A DNA stretch of 64,000 nucleotides, from assembly GCA_040285745.1 (NCBI GenBank), contig JAUFOR010000005.1, positions 1 through 64,000 of the forward strand. The letters run 5' to 3'. The notes below the pieces were generated by a model. It had not been told where the DNA came from. It saw nothing but the letters and a program-made list of their open reading frames with translations, and did not search any database. The translations under genes were made by a program, and so were the position numbers. This stretch comes from Barthelona sp. PCE (lineage: Eukaryota > Metamonada: BaSk clade). How positions within the stretch are numbered: the first letter of the stretch is position 1; each line of letters opens with the position of its first letter. This document shows, one piece after another, positions 63,943 to 64,000 of the stretch.

Positions 63943-64000
63943 GGGCAAACGAGTTTGACTCGGATTCATCTCCATTTGCATGAAATTTGGTGCATATAAA

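Noticed and set aside
1-64000. CRISPR array, prokaryotic operons or phage
   Set aside because: No regular short repeats with unique spacers; gene content (Brr2, CLC with CBS, MARCH, OSTC, importin alpha) is eukaryotic.

Overview
The window looks like a gene-dense, AT-rich segment of a nuclear genome from a flagellated, intron-poor protist, using the standard code (TAA, TAG and TGA all end genes). Most genes are single ORFs on either strand, packed tens to a few hundred bases apart. One clear spliceosomal intron (28168-28268, minus) has a GTATGT donor and a branch motif fused to the acceptor (ACTAAT followed directly by ATTTAG). About 12 of 28 genes that I inspected have a TCA-pyrimidine-A/T motif within 30 bases of the ATG, sometimes touching it. 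Both traits are known from metamonads, especially trichomonads (parabasalids), so a parabasalid-like organism is my best guess; this is inference.

Left part (1-13 kb): an accessory-looking region. It has a long imperfect palindrome (1-247), tRNA-Val(CAC), two near-identical 151-bp direct repeats, a multi-membrane-span protein, a YccF-like membrane protein, and two members (A and B) of an unrecognised multicopy family (~700 aa). The family begins MPRVRKFEDDL and has an almost invariant C-terminus. A catalytically dead calpain-like protein sits between A and B, and B is flanked by ~110-bp direct repeats. A truncated member (C, 40.8 kb) and another full one (D, 61.7 kb) recur on the right. A ~330-bp 5' block precedes A, B and C and abuts unrelated genes.

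Middle (13-40 kb): mostly conserved housekeeping genes. These are V-ATPase subunit e, an SmD2-like Sm protein, a CstF-77/Rna14 homolog, a 2051-aa Brr2-like helicase whose stop lies 6 bases from that of CstF-77, a RING-CH membrane E3, a CLC channel/transporter with CBS domains, a phospholipase-B-like hydrolase, a LARGE/B4GAT1-type (GT49) glycosyltransferase, a CWC22-like splicing factor and an importin-alpha-like ARM protein. Among them is a bacterial-type YqeB/EF2563 protein, a likely lateral transfer.

Right part (41-64 kb): the most unusual gene is a 1072-aa minus-strand ORF in which I read a coiled-coil region, a protein kinase, a HECT ubiquitin ligase with its catalytic Cys (Cys937) and a C-terminal RING2/IBR-like zinc finger. 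Around it are a metallophosphoesterase with altered metal-site motifs, an RNA-binding protein with a His/Gln/Pro tail, OSTC/DC2, a putatively dually acylated protein, an Xaa-Pro dipeptidase, a large coiled-coil protein (CCDC180-like, hence the flagellar inference), a Frag1/DRAM/Sfk1 membrane protein and a very large unrecognised protein split by two apparent single-base homopolymer insertions.
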